This document shows positions 14,953-24,176 of a DNA stretch of 38,147 nt, in pieces. The stretch is from positions 1 to 38,147 of the forward strand of contig CANBFE010000031.1 in NCBI GenBank assembly GCA_947367855.1, read 5' to 3'. Numbering within the stretch: position 1 is the first letter of the stretch; every line of letters begins with the position of its first letter. The notes beneath the pieces were generated by a model. It made no database searches. It had not been told where the DNA came from and saw only the letters and a program-made list of their open reading frames with translations. The translations under genes were made by a program, and so were the position numbers. The DNA is from an uncultured Lachnospiraceae bacterium (GTDB lineage Bacteria > Bacillota > Clostridia > Lachnospirales > Lachnospiraceae).

Positions 14953-14975
14953 CCGCTGTGTACAGCGGCTTTTTT
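14953..14975 (+). terminator. Intrinsic terminator after the regulator gene
   Basis: CCGCTG-TGTA-CAGCGG forms a 6-bp GC-rich stem (14953-14968) followed by CTTTTTTC. It separates the regulator from the transporter operon. Confidence 0.75.
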
Positions 14976-15037
14976 CTTCTGTTTTTTTAGAATAAGACAT
15001 GTTAAACATAACAAATATAATTTACATAATTTTACTA

Positions 15038-15066
15038 TTGACATTTTTGCCATATTTAGTTAATAT
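15038..15066 (+). promoter_or_regulatory. Promoter of the sugar transporter operon
   Basis: TTGACA (15038-15043), 17-nt spacer, TAATAT (15061-15066). The -10 lies 53 nt before the first permease ATG and AT-rich DNA lies upstream of the -35. Confidence 0.75.
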
Positions 15067-15074
15067 GTACATAT
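15063..15074. promoter_or_regulatory. Palindromic operator candidate
   Basis: ATATGTACATAT is a perfect 12-bp palindrome that overlaps the -10 box and transcription start region. Its TGTAC core resembles the centre of AraR operators (ATTTGT.CGTACAAAT), and the regulator gene next door is AraR-like. Binding here would block the promoter. Confidence 0.5.
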
Positions 15075-15119
15075 GATGAATCTGACCTGAAAATCATCGG
15101 ACGGAGGTTTGCACAAAAA

Positions 15120-16040
15120 ATGAAGAAAAAATCGTTTATAAAAGACGTCATGAAAAATCCGGTTTCCTACCTGATGCTGCTGCCGGCGGCAGTGTATTCC
15201 CTGGCTTTCGGGTATTGTACCATTCCCTATATGGCCATAGCCTTTCAGAAATATTCCTATAAGGGCGGTTTGCTTGGCAGCGAATGGGTTGGGTTCAGGA
15301 ATTTTGAATTTTTCTTCAAATCCAATGATGTGCTGCGGATCATTTTGAACACCATCAAGCTGAATCTGCTGTTCATTACCTTTACCACCCTGTCCGCCGT
15401 GACACTGGCGATTCTGGTAAATGAGGTGAACAGGCGGCGTTTTAAGAAGATCGCCCAGTCCTGCTATCTGCTGCCGTATTTTCTGTCCTGGGCAATTGTG
15501 TCCTACATACTGAATGCCATTATCGGGAGCAAGTACGGCATTGCCAACGGTTTTCTGGAATTCCTGGGACTGGACCGGATCAATTTCTATGTACAGCCCA
15601 AATACTGGACCGCCATATTGGTGATTCTCAAGGTGTGGAAGGATCTGGGCATGCAGATGGTGATCTATCTGGCGGCCATCACGGGATTTGACGAGGAAGT
15701 ATACGAGGCGGCGTCCATTGACGGGGCAGGACGTTTCCAGATGTGCAGATATATTACGCTGCCCATGCTGCTGCCCACGGTGGTGATGCTGACCATCATG
15801 GCAGTGGGAAAGGTGTTTTACGGGGATTTCGGCATGATCTATGCCATAGTGGGAGATAACGGCGTACTGTATGACGCCACGGATGTAATCGATACCTATG
15901 TGTTCCGGACCATGCGGACCATCGGGAGTCCTTCCCAGGCCATGGCCATCAGTTTATTCCAGGCCTGTATGGGATTTATCTGTGTATGGGGAACCAATTA
16001 CCTTGCAAAAAAGAAATTTTCGGAAGGAGCGCTGTTTTGA
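15120..16040 (+). CDS. Carbohydrate ABC transporter permease, LplB-like
   Basis: A 306-residue inner-membrane permease with about six helices. EAASIDGAGRFQMCRYITLP is the EAA loop that docks the ATPase. N-terminal PVSYLMLLPAAVYSLAFGY and the overall length match LplB/aldouronate-type permeases. GGAGG lies 12 nt before the ATG. It overlaps the second permease by one base (ATGA), so translation is coupled. With the binding protein two genes on, it forms an importer for an oligosaccharide; the beta-mannosidase downstream suggests a mannoside. No ATPase is encoded here. Confidence 0.92.
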   Translation: MKKKSFIKDVMKNPVSYLMLLPAAVYSLAFGYCTIPYMAIAFQKYSYKGGLLGSEWVGFRNFEFFFKSNDVLRIILNTIKLNLLFITFTTLSAVTLAILVNEVNRRRFKKIAQSCYLLPYFLSWAIVSYILNAIIGSKYGIANGFLEFLGLDRINFYVQPKYWTAILVILKVWKDLGMQMVIYLAAITGFDEEVYEAASIDGAGRFQMCRYITLPMLLPTVVMLTIMAVGKVFYGDFGMIYAIVGDNGVLYDATDVIDTYVFRTMRTIGSPSQAMAISLFQACMGFICVWGTNYLAKKKFSEGALF

Positions 16041-16924
16041 TGAGAGTCAGAAAGAGAATTACACCGGGAAAAGTATTGATTTATATGGTGGTAACATTGG
16101 TGGCCTGTTTCTGTCTGCTGCCCCTGGTTTTGGTGGTGGCGGTTTCCTTCACCGCAGAGGAGGAGATCATCCGCAACGGGTATTCCCTGTTTCCGGGCAG
16201 GTTTTCCCTGGAAGCTTACAAAATGCTTTTTAAAAACGGGAAGGAAGTGTTTCGCTGCTATCTCAATTCCGTGGGGGTAACCGCGGCGGGGACGGTGCTT
16301 GCCACAATGATTACGGCCATGGCTTCCTACAGCCTGGCGAATCCTTCCGTTCAGTATCGGAATGCCATTTCCATGTTTTTCTTCGTGACCATGGTGTTCA
16401 ACGGCGGTATGGTGCCCTGGTATATTATGTGCAAGAATCTGGGATTGACGGAGAGTTATCTGGCGCTTTTGATTCCCACGCTGATTTTCAGTCCCTTTAA
16501 CCTGTTTCTTATGCGCAATTATATGCAGCAGCTTCCGGCGTCGCTGATGGAGTCAGCGAAACTGGACGGGGCCAATGACGGGGTGATCGCTTTCCGGATC
16601 TATTTTCCGCTGTGCAAGCCCATACTGGCCACCGTGGCGCTGTTTTACGGGATTGCCTACTGGAATGACTGGTGGAATGCCATTATGCTGGTGTCGGATT
16701 CGAAAATGTATCCCATCCAGTACTATCTGATGAAGCTGCGGTCCGATCAGAATTTTATGAAGCAGCTTCAGAGCGCCGGCGTAGCCGGAAGGGGCGCTTT
16801 TGCACCGTCAGAGTCCCTGCAGATGGCCACTGCGGCCATCACCATAGGACCTATCGTTTTATTGTACCCTTTTCTACAAAAATACATAGTAAAAGGGCTT
16901 GTGATCGGATCCGTGAAGGGTTGA
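16040..16924 (+). CDS. Carbohydrate ABC transporter permease, LplC/YtcP-like
   Basis: A 294-residue permease starting at ATG 16040, which overlaps the TGA of the preceding gene. AAGGAG lies about 12 nt upstream. Helices appear at about 15-35 and throughout, and ESAKLDGANDGVIAFRIYFP is the EAA loop. VFNGGMVPWYIM and LRNYMQQLP-like wording (LMRNYMQQLPASL) fit the MalG-like partner of LplB-type transporters. It pairs with the first permease in a heterodimer. The 130 nt before the binding-protein gene contain no convincing separate promoter. Confidence 0.92.
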   Translation: MRVRKRITPGKVLIYMVVTLVACFCLLPLVLVVAVSFTAEEEIIRNGYSLFPGRFSLEAYKMLFKNGKEVFRCYLNSVGVTAAGTVLATMITAMASYSLANPSVQYRNAISMFFFVTMVFNGGMVPWYIMCKNLGLTESYLALLIPTLIFSPFNLFLMRNYMQQLPASLMESAKLDGANDGVIAFRIYFPLCKPILATVALFYGIAYWNDWWNAIMLVSDSKMYPIQYYLMKLRSDQNFMKQLQSAGVAGRGAFAPSESLQMATAAITIGPIVLLYPFLQKYIVKGLVIGSVKG

Positions 16925-17055
16925 TGGGAAAGATCCGGGGACTGCCGGAAAGCTCCGTGACCGGTAAGCATATGCAGGGGCGGAAGGCAGCCGGATCGAT
17001 CTGTCAATAGATACTCAAAAGAAGAGGATTTGCCAAAAAGCAAAGGAGGGTTTTT

Positions 17056-18648
17056 ATGAGAAGTAAGAAGATGAGGCAGATGACAGGGTTGTTGGCAGCT
17101 GTTTTTTGTTCCGCCGCACTGCTTACAGGCTGCGGAAACGAGGGGAGCTCTTCCGAACCGGAAAGCGGCAGCGCCCAGGGCAGCGAAAATCAGGAGAGCA
17201 GCGATAGCGCAGAGAATAACAGCCAGGAGAGCGGCGGTTCTGAGAGCGGCAGTCAGGATAACGAAAATACCGGGGAGGTGGTAACCATCAAATATCTGCG
17301 TCCCGGCACGGCGGTGGAGCACAATGACGAACTGGTGCAGGCCATCAACGAAAAACTGGCTGCAGACGGAACGGGGCTCCAGTTGGAAATCATGTATGTA
17401 CCCTCCGACGTCTTCTCGGATAAGGTGAACATGATGCTTCAGGGGGGCGACGAATTCGATCTGTTGGCGGTGATGGAGGATCAGAAATCCTTTACCACCT
17501 ACATCGGCTCGGAGGGGATCATTCCCATCACCCAGTATGTGAAGGACAGCGAGGTGCTGAACAGGGTAATTCCCCAGTACATGTGGGAATCCGCCACGGT
17601 GGGCGGCGAGATTTATACCATTCCCGCCAACTGGACGGAGAATGCGGATCAGGCCTGCTGCATTACCATCCGCAGGGAAAAGCTGGAGGAGTATCAGCTG
17701 GAAGATCCCAAGACCATGGAGGATCTTCTGAACATGTGTGAAGTATTTACGGAGAAATGGGACGGCCCTTCGGCGCCTGTGATCATTCCCATGTACAAGG
17801 AGCCTTTTACCTGGCTGTTCCGCACTTTGGACACCTATCCCTTCACCGTGCAGAAGGACCTGATTTTTATCGATCAGGAAGGCAATGTGAAGAACTGGAT
17901 GGAAACCGACGAATTCCGGCAGACCGCGGAATTTTTCAGGACCTGTTATGAAAAGGGATATGTTCCCGAAGACGTGCTGTCCTCCTCCTGGTCCTCCTGG
18001 AATACCATGCTGACTGGAGATTTCATCTGGGTGGACGGCTGCCAGCTTTGGGGAACCGAGGAAGTCTGGAACGAGAGAATTCCCGGAACCACTCTGGATA
18101 CCATTTATCTGAATCCGGATGCGCCATCCTTCCGTCCGGCGTCCTTCCGCAATGATACAGCGGTATCCGTCACCAGTAAGCATCCCGCAGAGGCCGTGAA
18201 GTTTATGGAGTGGGTATATTCCTCCCAGGAAAATTATGACCTGATGGTGTACGGCGTGGAAGGCCTGACCTGGAAGAACGAGGGCGAAGGTCTGTATACC
18301 AAGCTGATTCCGGATTTTGAATTCAATGCGGACTGGATGATCGGCAACATGGAATACGAGCGCTATGAAGTGGGAACCTATCAGAAATTCATTGACATTA
18401 TGGGCGTGGAGAAACCCGATGCGGAGAACAGCATTGTGCTGAACTTTGTGTTTGACCCGGCAAATGTTGCCACGGAATATGCAAACTGTCTGGCGGAGGT
18501 GGAGGCCAGGGTATGGCCCATCAAGCTGGGTATCATTTCCATGGACGAAGGTTATGAGGATGCGTTGGCCAAGCTGAAGGCCGCAGGCATTGACAAAGTA
18601 GTGGAGGAGTACCAGAGACAGCTGAACGAGTATCTGGCAGCACAGTAA
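17056..18648 (+). CDS. Extracellular solute-binding lipoprotein, LplA-like
   Basis: A 530-residue binding protein of the sugar importer. AAAGGAGG lies 6 nt before the ATG. The signal peptide ends in a lipobox with C26 (ALLTGC), followed by a low-complexity Ser/Glu/Gly linker to about residue 75. The mature domain begins VVTIKYLRPGTA and shows the family-1 binding fold pattern, and the C-terminus (ARVWPIKLGIISMDEGYED) looks like the DUF3502-type end common in this class. It would capture an oligosaccharide at the cell surface and deliver it to the two permeases. The following beta-mannosidase suggests mannose-containing ligands, but the specificity is not proven. Confidence 0.9.
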   Translation: MRSKKMRQMTGLLAAVFCSAALLTGCGNEGSSSEPESGSAQGSENQESSDSAENNSQESGGSESGSQDNENTGEVVTIKYLRPGTAVEHNDELVQAINEKLAADGTGLQLEIMYVPSDVFSDKVNMMLQGGDEFDLLAVMEDQKSFTTYIGSEGIIPITQYVKDSEVLNRVIPQYMWESATVGGEIYTIPANWTENADQACCITIRREKLEEYQLEDPKTMEDLLNMCEVFTEKWDGPSAPVIIPMYKEPFTWLFRTLDTYPFTVQKDLIFIDQEGNVKNWMETDEFRQTAEFFRTCYEKGYVPEDVLSSSWSSWNTMLTGDFIWVDGCQLWGTEEVWNERIPGTTLDTIYLNPDAPSFRPASFRNDTAVSVTSKHPAEAVKFMEWVYSSQENYDLMVYGVEGLTWKNEGEGLYTKLIPDFEFNADWMIGNMEYERYEVGTYQKFIDIMGVEKPDAENSIVLNFVFDPANVATEYANCLAEVEARVWPIKLGIISMDEGYEDALAKLKAAGIDKVVEEYQRQLNEYLAAQ

Positions 18649-18679
18649 GGCGGTTCTGTCATAAAGGAGTATATATTAT

Positions 18680-21232
18680 ATGGTAAAAATCAGTCTGGAT
18701 GGGATTTATAAACTGAAGAGACTGGAGTACGGGGCCGAGATAGGCCCCGTATTTTCAGAGAATTTTTTCCCGGCAGGGTATCTGGATGCCAGGGTGCCGG
18801 GGGATGTGAGAACGGTTTTGCGGGAGCAGGGGCTTATCGACGGCTATTATCTGGGAAAAGATCTGGATAAGGAGCGGTGGATTGAGGAGAGTGACTGGCT
18901 GTATGTGAAGGATTTCTACTGCGGTGAGGAGCTTCGGGGGAAGGAAAATCTGCTCTGCTTTGAGGGAATCGACACCTTGTCGGAAATCTGGCTCAATGGG
19001 GTATGCGTGGGAAAGACCCGGAATATGTTTATCCCCTATCGCTTTGATGTGGGAGAAGTGCTGCGCTGCGGAAGCTATAATACCCTGGCAGTGCGCATTA
19101 TATCTCCGGTAAAAGGTACGGAAAATATCGACAGAACGGATATCTGGCCGCCGGAGGACAGTACCAGGATGCTGCTTCGGAAATCCCAGATGAACTGGGG
19201 ATGGGATTTCTGCGGGCACTGCCTGACAAACGGCATATGGAAGTCCGTGTATCTGCAGAGCCGGGACAGCGCCGTGCTTCAGAAGCTGCACCTTAGGACA
19301 AAGGAGCTTCTGGAGGGAGAGGCTGTTCTGGAGGCATATTGGGAGGTACAACCCTGGGACGGGGCAGCAAAGGGCGCCTGTTGGGAGACGGAAGCAGGGC
19401 CCCTTACCTTGAAGCTGACGTTGGCTTATGAGGGGCAGGCGGCTGCGGAGCATAGGGTGCTGCTTAACGGGACGGCTGCGGGCAGGACTCTATCCGGCAC
19501 TGCGGAGATTCGGGTGAAGGCTCCCCATCTGTGGTGGCCCAGGCCTTACGGGGAGGCGGCGCTGTACGATGTCAGCGCATGTCTGTACCAGGAAGAGCAG
19601 GAGGCGGACAGCCGCAGTTTCCGGTTCGGCATCAGGACCGTGAACCTGAACCAGGAGAAGATGCCGGAAGGAGGCCGCAGATTCCTGTTTGAGATCAACG
19701 GGAAGCGGATTTTTGTCCGGGGGGCAAACTGGGTGCCTTTAAACTGCGTGTACAGCGAGATACGGCAGGAAGACTATACGTTTTATTTTCAGCGGGTTCT
19801 GGAGTCCAATCTGAGCATGCTTAGGGTATGGGGCGGCGGAATCTATGAACCGGATCTGTTTTTCGATTTCTGCGACGAGAACGGGATTCTGGTTTTCCAG
19901 GATTTCATGCTGGCCTGCGGACTCTTTCCCCAGGACGACGGATTTCTGGAGCAGGTGTCTGAGGAAGTGGAGACAATCATAGACCAGTACTACAACCGTC
20001 CTTCCCTTGTTCTCTGGTCAGCGGATAACGAACTGGACGAGGCCTATGAATGGGCGGGGTGCAGGGAACGCTTCCGGGAGAACCGGGTAAACCGGGTGGG
20101 AGTCCGCAGAGCCGTTCAGAAATGGGATCCCTACAGGCCGTTTCTCATCAGCAGTCCCTGCAGTCCTTTTGAGGAGGAAGAGGGCGGCGATGTGCCTGCG
20201 TCGCCTCTCCAGGGGGATGTGCATATCTATTTGACCCGGTTTGAGAAGAGCAGTGAGTATTATTATCGGAAGCTTTTGGAATTTGTTCCCAGATTCATGA
20301 GCGAATACGGGTTCAGCAGCCTGCCTGTGGAGGATTCTTATCTCCGCTTCAATTTCTTCGGCGAGAAACCGGATCTGGCAAGGAATCCCTGGCTGGGTGA
20401 GCTGTCCTGGCTGGCCCGTATGGGGGAGCAGGGGAACGAGGGGGAACTGATTTATGTCACCCAGTATACCCATGCCATGGCTCTGAAGTACTGGATTGAA
20501 TATCTGCGCAGCGCAAAATGGACCTGCGGAGGCTCTTTGTACTGGAAATTTAATGATCCCATTGCGCCCAACCGGGAGAATATGCTGTTTCCTTCCCTGA
20601 TGTCCTCCATTGATTTTATGCGGCGGCCAAAACTGGCTTACTATTATGCCAGACGGGCCTATGAGGACGTGATTCTGGCCTGGCGGGAGGAAGCGGAGGG
20701 TCTGGCGGTCTACGGCTGTAACGAGACCGAACAGGTTCTGTCCGGAACCTTGGTGGCTGAGGTACTGGATTACCGGGGCTCGGTCCGGGGCCGGTGGCGG
20801 ACGACTACGGCAATAGAGGCGGATGCTGCCACGAAAATGCTTTTGATCCCCGGTGAGGAGCTGAAAGGCTTTGACAGAAGCGAAAATTATGTCCGGGCCG
20901 TATTTTCCAGCGGTGATCAGCGGTATGAAAACAGGTTCTTCCTGTTGGAAATCGGGGAATTTGATCAGATAAAGCTGCCCCGGGCAGGACTGGGGGTTTC
21001 CCTGGATTATCCGGGGGAGAACAGGGTGGCAGTCAGTGTGGAGACGGATTTCTTTGCCCAGGATGTGACCATCACCGTACAGGATACGGATGTGTTTTAT
21101 ACCGATAATATGTTCCATCTGGATGCCCATGGCAGGAAGACGGTTATCCTGACCTTCACCGGAGAGGGGTATGCCGGGAAGCGGCTGCAGGTGAAAGCGT
21201 GGAATGGGGAGCCTGTGGTGGTGCGGTTATAG
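18680..21232 (+). CDS. Beta-mannosidase, glycoside hydrolase family 2
   Basis: An 850-residue cytoplasmic enzyme (no signal peptide). Start at ATG 18680 with AAAGGAG 10 nt upstream. N-terminal sugar-binding domain has VPGDV and NWGWDFCGHCLTNGIWKSV, the beta-mannosidase version of a conserved GH2 segment. The barrel carries RGANWVP and RVWGGGIYE. The likely acid/base is E451 in WSADNE and the nucleophile E542 in SEYGF. It removes terminal beta-linked mannose from oligosaccharides after import. It is the last gene of the transporter operon, 31 nt after the binding-protein gene, and is followed by a terminator. Length is usual for the family (about 820-860). Confidence 0.92.
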   Translation: MVKISLDGIYKLKRLEYGAEIGPVFSENFFPAGYLDARVPGDVRTVLREQGLIDGYYLGKDLDKERWIEESDWLYVKDFYCGEELRGKENLLCFEGIDTLSEIWLNGVCVGKTRNMFIPYRFDVGEVLRCGSYNTLAVRIISPVKGTENIDRTDIWPPEDSTRMLLRKSQMNWGWDFCGHCLTNGIWKSVYLQSRDSAVLQKLHLRTKELLEGEAVLEAYWEVQPWDGAAKGACWETEAGPLTLKLTLAYEGQAAAEHRVLLNGTAAGRTLSGTAEIRVKAPHLWWPRPYGEAALYDVSACLYQEEQEADSRSFRFGIRTVNLNQEKMPEGGRRFLFEINGKRIFVRGANWVPLNCVYSEIRQEDYTFYFQRVLESNLSMLRVWGGGIYEPDLFFDFCDENGILVFQDFMLACGLFPQDDGFLEQVSEEVETIIDQYYNRPSLVLWSADNELDEAYEWAGCRERFRENRVNRVGVRRAVQKWDPYRPFLISSPCSPFEEEEGGDVPASPLQGDVHIYLTRFEKSSEYYYRKLLEFVPRFMSEYGFSSLPVEDSYLRFNFFGEKPDLARNPWLGELSWLARMGEQGNEGELIYVTQYTHAMALKYWIEYLRSAKWTCGGSLYWKFNDPIAPNRENMLFPSLMSSIDFMRRPKLAYYYARRAYEDVILAWREEAEGLAVYGCNETEQVLSGTLVAEVLDYRGSVRGRWRTTTAIEADAATKMLLIPGEELKGFDRSENYVRAVFSSGDQRYENRFFLLEIGEFDQIKLPRAGLGVSLDYPGENRVAVSVETDFFAQDVTITVQDTDVFYTDNMFHLDAHGRKTVILTFTGEGYAGKRLQVKAWNGEPVVVRL

Positions 21233-21241
21233 AAGAAAAAG

Positions 21242-21267
21242 AGCGGAGATTTTCTCTCCGCTTTTTT
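21242..21267. terminator. Bidirectional terminator between convergent genes
   Basis: AGCGGAGA-ttttc-TCTCCGCT gives an 8-bp stem (21242-21262) with TTTTT after it. An A-rich run precedes it, which supplies the T tract for transcripts of the minus-strand gene ending at 21332. Confidence 0.85.
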
Positions 21268-21331
21268 CGTTGCGGTTTTGTTTCGGTTCTTATATGCTTG
21301 TAGGGCAGTCCTGTTTCCTGGGGGCAGCTGC

Positions 21332-22489
21332 TTACATTCTTCCGGAATTGCGGCTGACGGACAGCAGCTTCTGGCGCATTTCGTCCTCGATGCGGACCAG
21401 TTCCTGCTCTGCACTTCTTCTCTTGGCCCGGCCGTCCTCCTGGATTTTCATTACCTCGTCCAGGGTGCTGATCAGCGTCTTGTTGGTGGCGGTAAGGGTC
21501 TCGATATCCACGATGCCGCGCTCGCTTTCCCGGGCGGTTTCGATGGTGGCCATCTTCAGGGTTTCCGCATTTTTCTTCAGCAGGGAATTGGTCATATCTG
21601 TGACTTCCTTCTGGGCCCTGGCGGCCTCGGTGGAATGGTTCAGGCCGATGGCAATGACCATCTGGCTCTTCCACAGAGGAATGGTGTTCACCAGTGTGGA
21701 CTGGATTTTTTCCGACATGGCGGTATCATTGCTCTGGATCAGGCGGATCTGGGGAGCCATCTGCATGGAAATGGTTCTGGTCAGCTCCAGGTCATAGATT
21801 TTCTTTTCAAAACGTTCACACATAGACGCGTAATCGTTTGCGGCCTGGGTGTCCTCCGGCAGTCCGCTCTGTTCTGCCTTGGCAAGCAGCTTGGGAAGCT
21901 CTACGGTTCTGGCCTGCTCCAGTTTCTGCTTACCGGCCAGGATGTACATGGACAGTTCCTTGAAATAGTTCAGATTCAGCTCGTACATCTTATCCAGCAT
22001 GGCGGCATCCTTGAGCAGGGTGATCTGGTGGTCTTCCATGACCTTGCAGATTCGGTTGATATTGCCTTCCGCTTTGTCGTATTTGATCTTCAGGTTTTCC
22101 AGTTTATTGGTGCTCTTTTTGAAAAAGCCCAGAATTCCCTTTTCCTCTTCATCGTTGTCAAAGTCTTTCAGCTCTGCCACCACTCCTGCCAGCATCTGGC
22201 CGATCTCGCCCATATCCTTGGTGCGCACATTGTTCAGGGCATTCTCCGAAAAATCCGCAATCTTTTTCTGACTGCCTGCGCCGTACTGCATCACCAGCTG
22301 GGTGTTGGTGATGTCGATCTGGGCGGCGAAATCGTCCACCATTTTCTGCTCCTGGGGAGTCAGCACCACCTCGGGAGCTTTGGGTGCTTCCTCTTTTGCA
22401 GCAGGAACCTCCGGCTGGGGTTCTGCGCCAAAGGGCTCAAAGGTCAGGGAAGGGGCTTCCTTTAACATTTCATCTAAATCATTGCTCAT
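21332..22489 (-). CDS. TelA/YaaN-like toxic anion resistance protein
   Basis: A 385-residue soluble, mostly helical protein. Start at ATG 22489 with GGAGG 9 nt upstream (an ATG five codons earlier lies on that site). A Pro/Glu/Ala-rich N-terminus (20-45) precedes the TelA domain, seen in IDITNTQLVMQYGAGSQKKI, FFKKSTNKLENLKIKYDKAE and IPLWKSQMVIAIGLNHSTEA. TelA homologues are linked to tellurite and other toxic-anion or antibiotic tolerance, but their mechanism is unclear. It lies downstream of an XpaC-like gene on the same strand, the same pairing as xpaC-yaaN in Bacillus, so the two are likely functional partners. Confidence 0.9.
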   Translation of the reverse strand: MSNDLDEMLKEAPSLTFEPFGAEPQPEVPAAKEEAPKAPEVVLTPQEQKMVDDFAAQIDITNTQLVMQYGAGSQKKIADFSENALNNVRTKDMGEIGQMLAGVVAELKDFDNDEEEKGILGFFKKSTNKLENLKIKYDKAEGNINRICKVMEDHQITLLKDAAMLDKMYELNLNYFKELSMYILAGKQKLEQARTVELPKLLAKAEQSGLPEDTQAANDYASMCERFEKKIYDLELTRTISMQMAPQIRLIQSNDTAMSEKIQSTLVNTIPLWKSQMVIAIGLNHSTEAARAQKEVTDMTNSLLKKNAETLKMATIETARESERGIVDIETLTATNKTLISTLDEVMKIQEDGRAKRRSAEQELVRIEDEMRQKLLSVSRNSGRM

Positions 22490-22601
22490 CTGAATTTCCT
22501 CCATATATATATTGATTCTATACCGCTTTATGGCAGTGCCGTATCCGGGATATGTCTTCCCATGAATATGTAAATCTTATAAAACAGAAAGCCTGCTTTC
22601 A

Positions 22602-23954
22602 TCAGGAATTGGGCTCGAAGCCTGCGAAATCCATGTCTTTGGTCAGGCCTTCCTTTGCAAGCATGGTTTTCAGCACCTGGGCGTCTGTGGTGACGTCGAA
22701 TACGGTGTCCTGGAACAGATTGTTTAAAAGCTCCCGGAAAGCCTGGTTGATGGTGTCCAGGGTATTTTCGATCTCCGTTTTGGCCTTAACGATTTCAGGA
22801 CTGGGAGAGCTGACTTTGTCAAAGGTTTCGTAGGATTCCACCAGCTTCAGGGTGGTGGGCAGATAGTAGCTCATGAGCTTGTGCATGCGGTCCATCTGTT
22901 CCGGGTGCTGTTTGACGCTTTCAAAGATATCCTTCAGGAGATTTTCCAGGCAGAACAATTTGGCGGAAATGACCTCCCCGGGAATCCGGTCGTTCAGGTT
23001 CCGAAGCTTGCGGATGTATTCTGTTCCCTCATCCATCATGGTATGCAGCTCGGATTTCTGCTGCGGGGTAGTCTCGGGTTCCTGCGCCTTCGGGACAGTC
23101 TGGTCAGGGCCCTGATTCTCCGGCCTGCGGGCCTCCAGTGCCTTGCGGTTTTCCAGTTCCCGGAGACGGCGGTTGTTTTCCGCTTCCAGGTACTGTTTGT
23201 AGACCACGTCATTGAGCATGAAACAGGTCTTCTGTTCATCCAGGTGTCCCTCGGGGAAGATGCCGAGATCCAGCATTTTCTGGAGATCCCTGATCACATA
23301 GTTTTTGCTCTTTCCCGTGCCCCGGGCCAGGTTCTCGATCTGTCCGTATACCCTGTAATCGCACAGCTGAAGGTAACGCTGTGCGCGCTTCAGGCGTTTC
23401 CGCTGGCCCACGCCAAGGCGGATCATGCTGTAGAAGCCGAAAAGAAAGAGCAGATTTGCAATCCAGCCGCCAAAGGTGGTATCACCGACAAAAAGGGCAA
23501 AGAACCGGAGCAGTGTTATAAGTCCGGTGATTCCAAGGCCGATTCCGCCGAATACCTGGTACAGCACATTGGATACATTGCCCACTTTTTTGATTTTTAT
23601 GGAAGGAAGGCTCCGGCGTCTGGCCAGTTCCTGCTGTTTTTGCTGCTGCAGCTGCCATTGCTGCTGTTTTTTCCATTCCCGCTCCTGTGCCCGCTGCTGC
23701 CACACCGGGATATTGGTCCGTCCGTAATCCCTGTTTTCCTGGGAGTTGGCTGCAGCATTGCCGGAATTGTCCGGATGACTGTTCTGTCCTGGATTAACGG
23801 TAAAGGAGATGTGCTTTCCCACTTCATTTACGGCATCCGTTACGGTCTGGGATACCAGGTCGTTGAGATTTTTAAAATCCCCGCTTTGCAGCGCCTCGGA
23901 GAGGGCGTTTTTCATTTGTTCTCCTGTGGCGGTCCAGTTTCGACTTTCGCTCAT
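22602..23954 (-). CDS. xpaC: XpaC-like membrane-associated protein
   Basis: A 450-residue protein. ATG 23954 has AGAGG about 8 nt upstream; an earlier in-frame ATG lacks a site. Helical N-terminus (1-50), a spacer, a glutamine-rich segment (about 86-110), two hydrophobic helices (about 130-152 and 162-180), then a cytoplasmic helical domain with NYVIRDLQKMLDLGIFPEGH, a wording typical of the 5-bromo-4-chloroindolyl phosphate hydrolysis (XpaC) family. The family name comes from an indirect phenotype; biochemical function is not known. The TelA-like gene follows after 112 nt. Confidence 0.83.
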   Translation of the reverse strand: MSESRNWTATGEQMKNALSEALQSGDFKNLNDLVSQTVTDAVNEVGKHISFTVNPGQNSHPDNSGNAAANSQENRDYGRTNIPVWQQRAQEREWKKQQQWQLQQQKQQELARRRSLPSIKIKKVGNVSNVLYQVFGGIGLGITGLITLLRFFALFVGDTTFGGWIANLLFLFGFYSMIRLGVGQRKRLKRAQRYLQLCDYRVYGQIENLARGTGKSKNYVIRDLQKMLDLGIFPEGHLDEQKTCFMLNDVVYKQYLEAENNRRLRELENRKALEARRPENQGPDQTVPKAQEPETTPQQKSELHTMMDEGTEYIRKLRNLNDRIPGEVISAKLFCLENLLKDIFESVKQHPEQMDRMHKLMSYYLPTTLKLVESYETFDKVSSPSPEIVKAKTEIENTLDTINQAFRELLNNLFQDTVFDVTTDAQVLKTMLAKEGLTKDMDFAGFEPNS

Positions 23955-24176
23955 ATTTTTAACCTCTTTTAACAATGGCTTGTCAATCAAGTCTTTGTTC
24001 CTATTATGGCACATCCCTTCTTGTTCCGCAACAATTTCTTTGAATCTATAGAGAAAATTCAGAAATCAGGTGAATAAGCGCGTCCGGGAAATTTTCCTTG
24101 GCAACCGTTGGGCGGCATGATATAATGAATTCCGCCGGGCATGTGGAAAGCGGGCATGTCCGAAGCCCAGTTTTGG

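Noticed and set aside
16924..17010. 28-codon ORF overlapping the second permease stop
   Set aside because: Its ATG overlaps the stop codon, but the ribosome binding site spacing is poor and the peptide has no features.
16768..18183. Long minus-strand open frame (471 codons) across the binding-protein gene
   Set aside because: It is antisense to a clear lipoprotein gene, has no ribosome binding site and a composition typical of a shadow frame.
21278..22465. Long plus-strand open frame (395 codons) opposite the TelA-like gene
   Set aside because: It is antisense to a recognised protein and rich in residues typical of reverse-strand frames; no family pattern.
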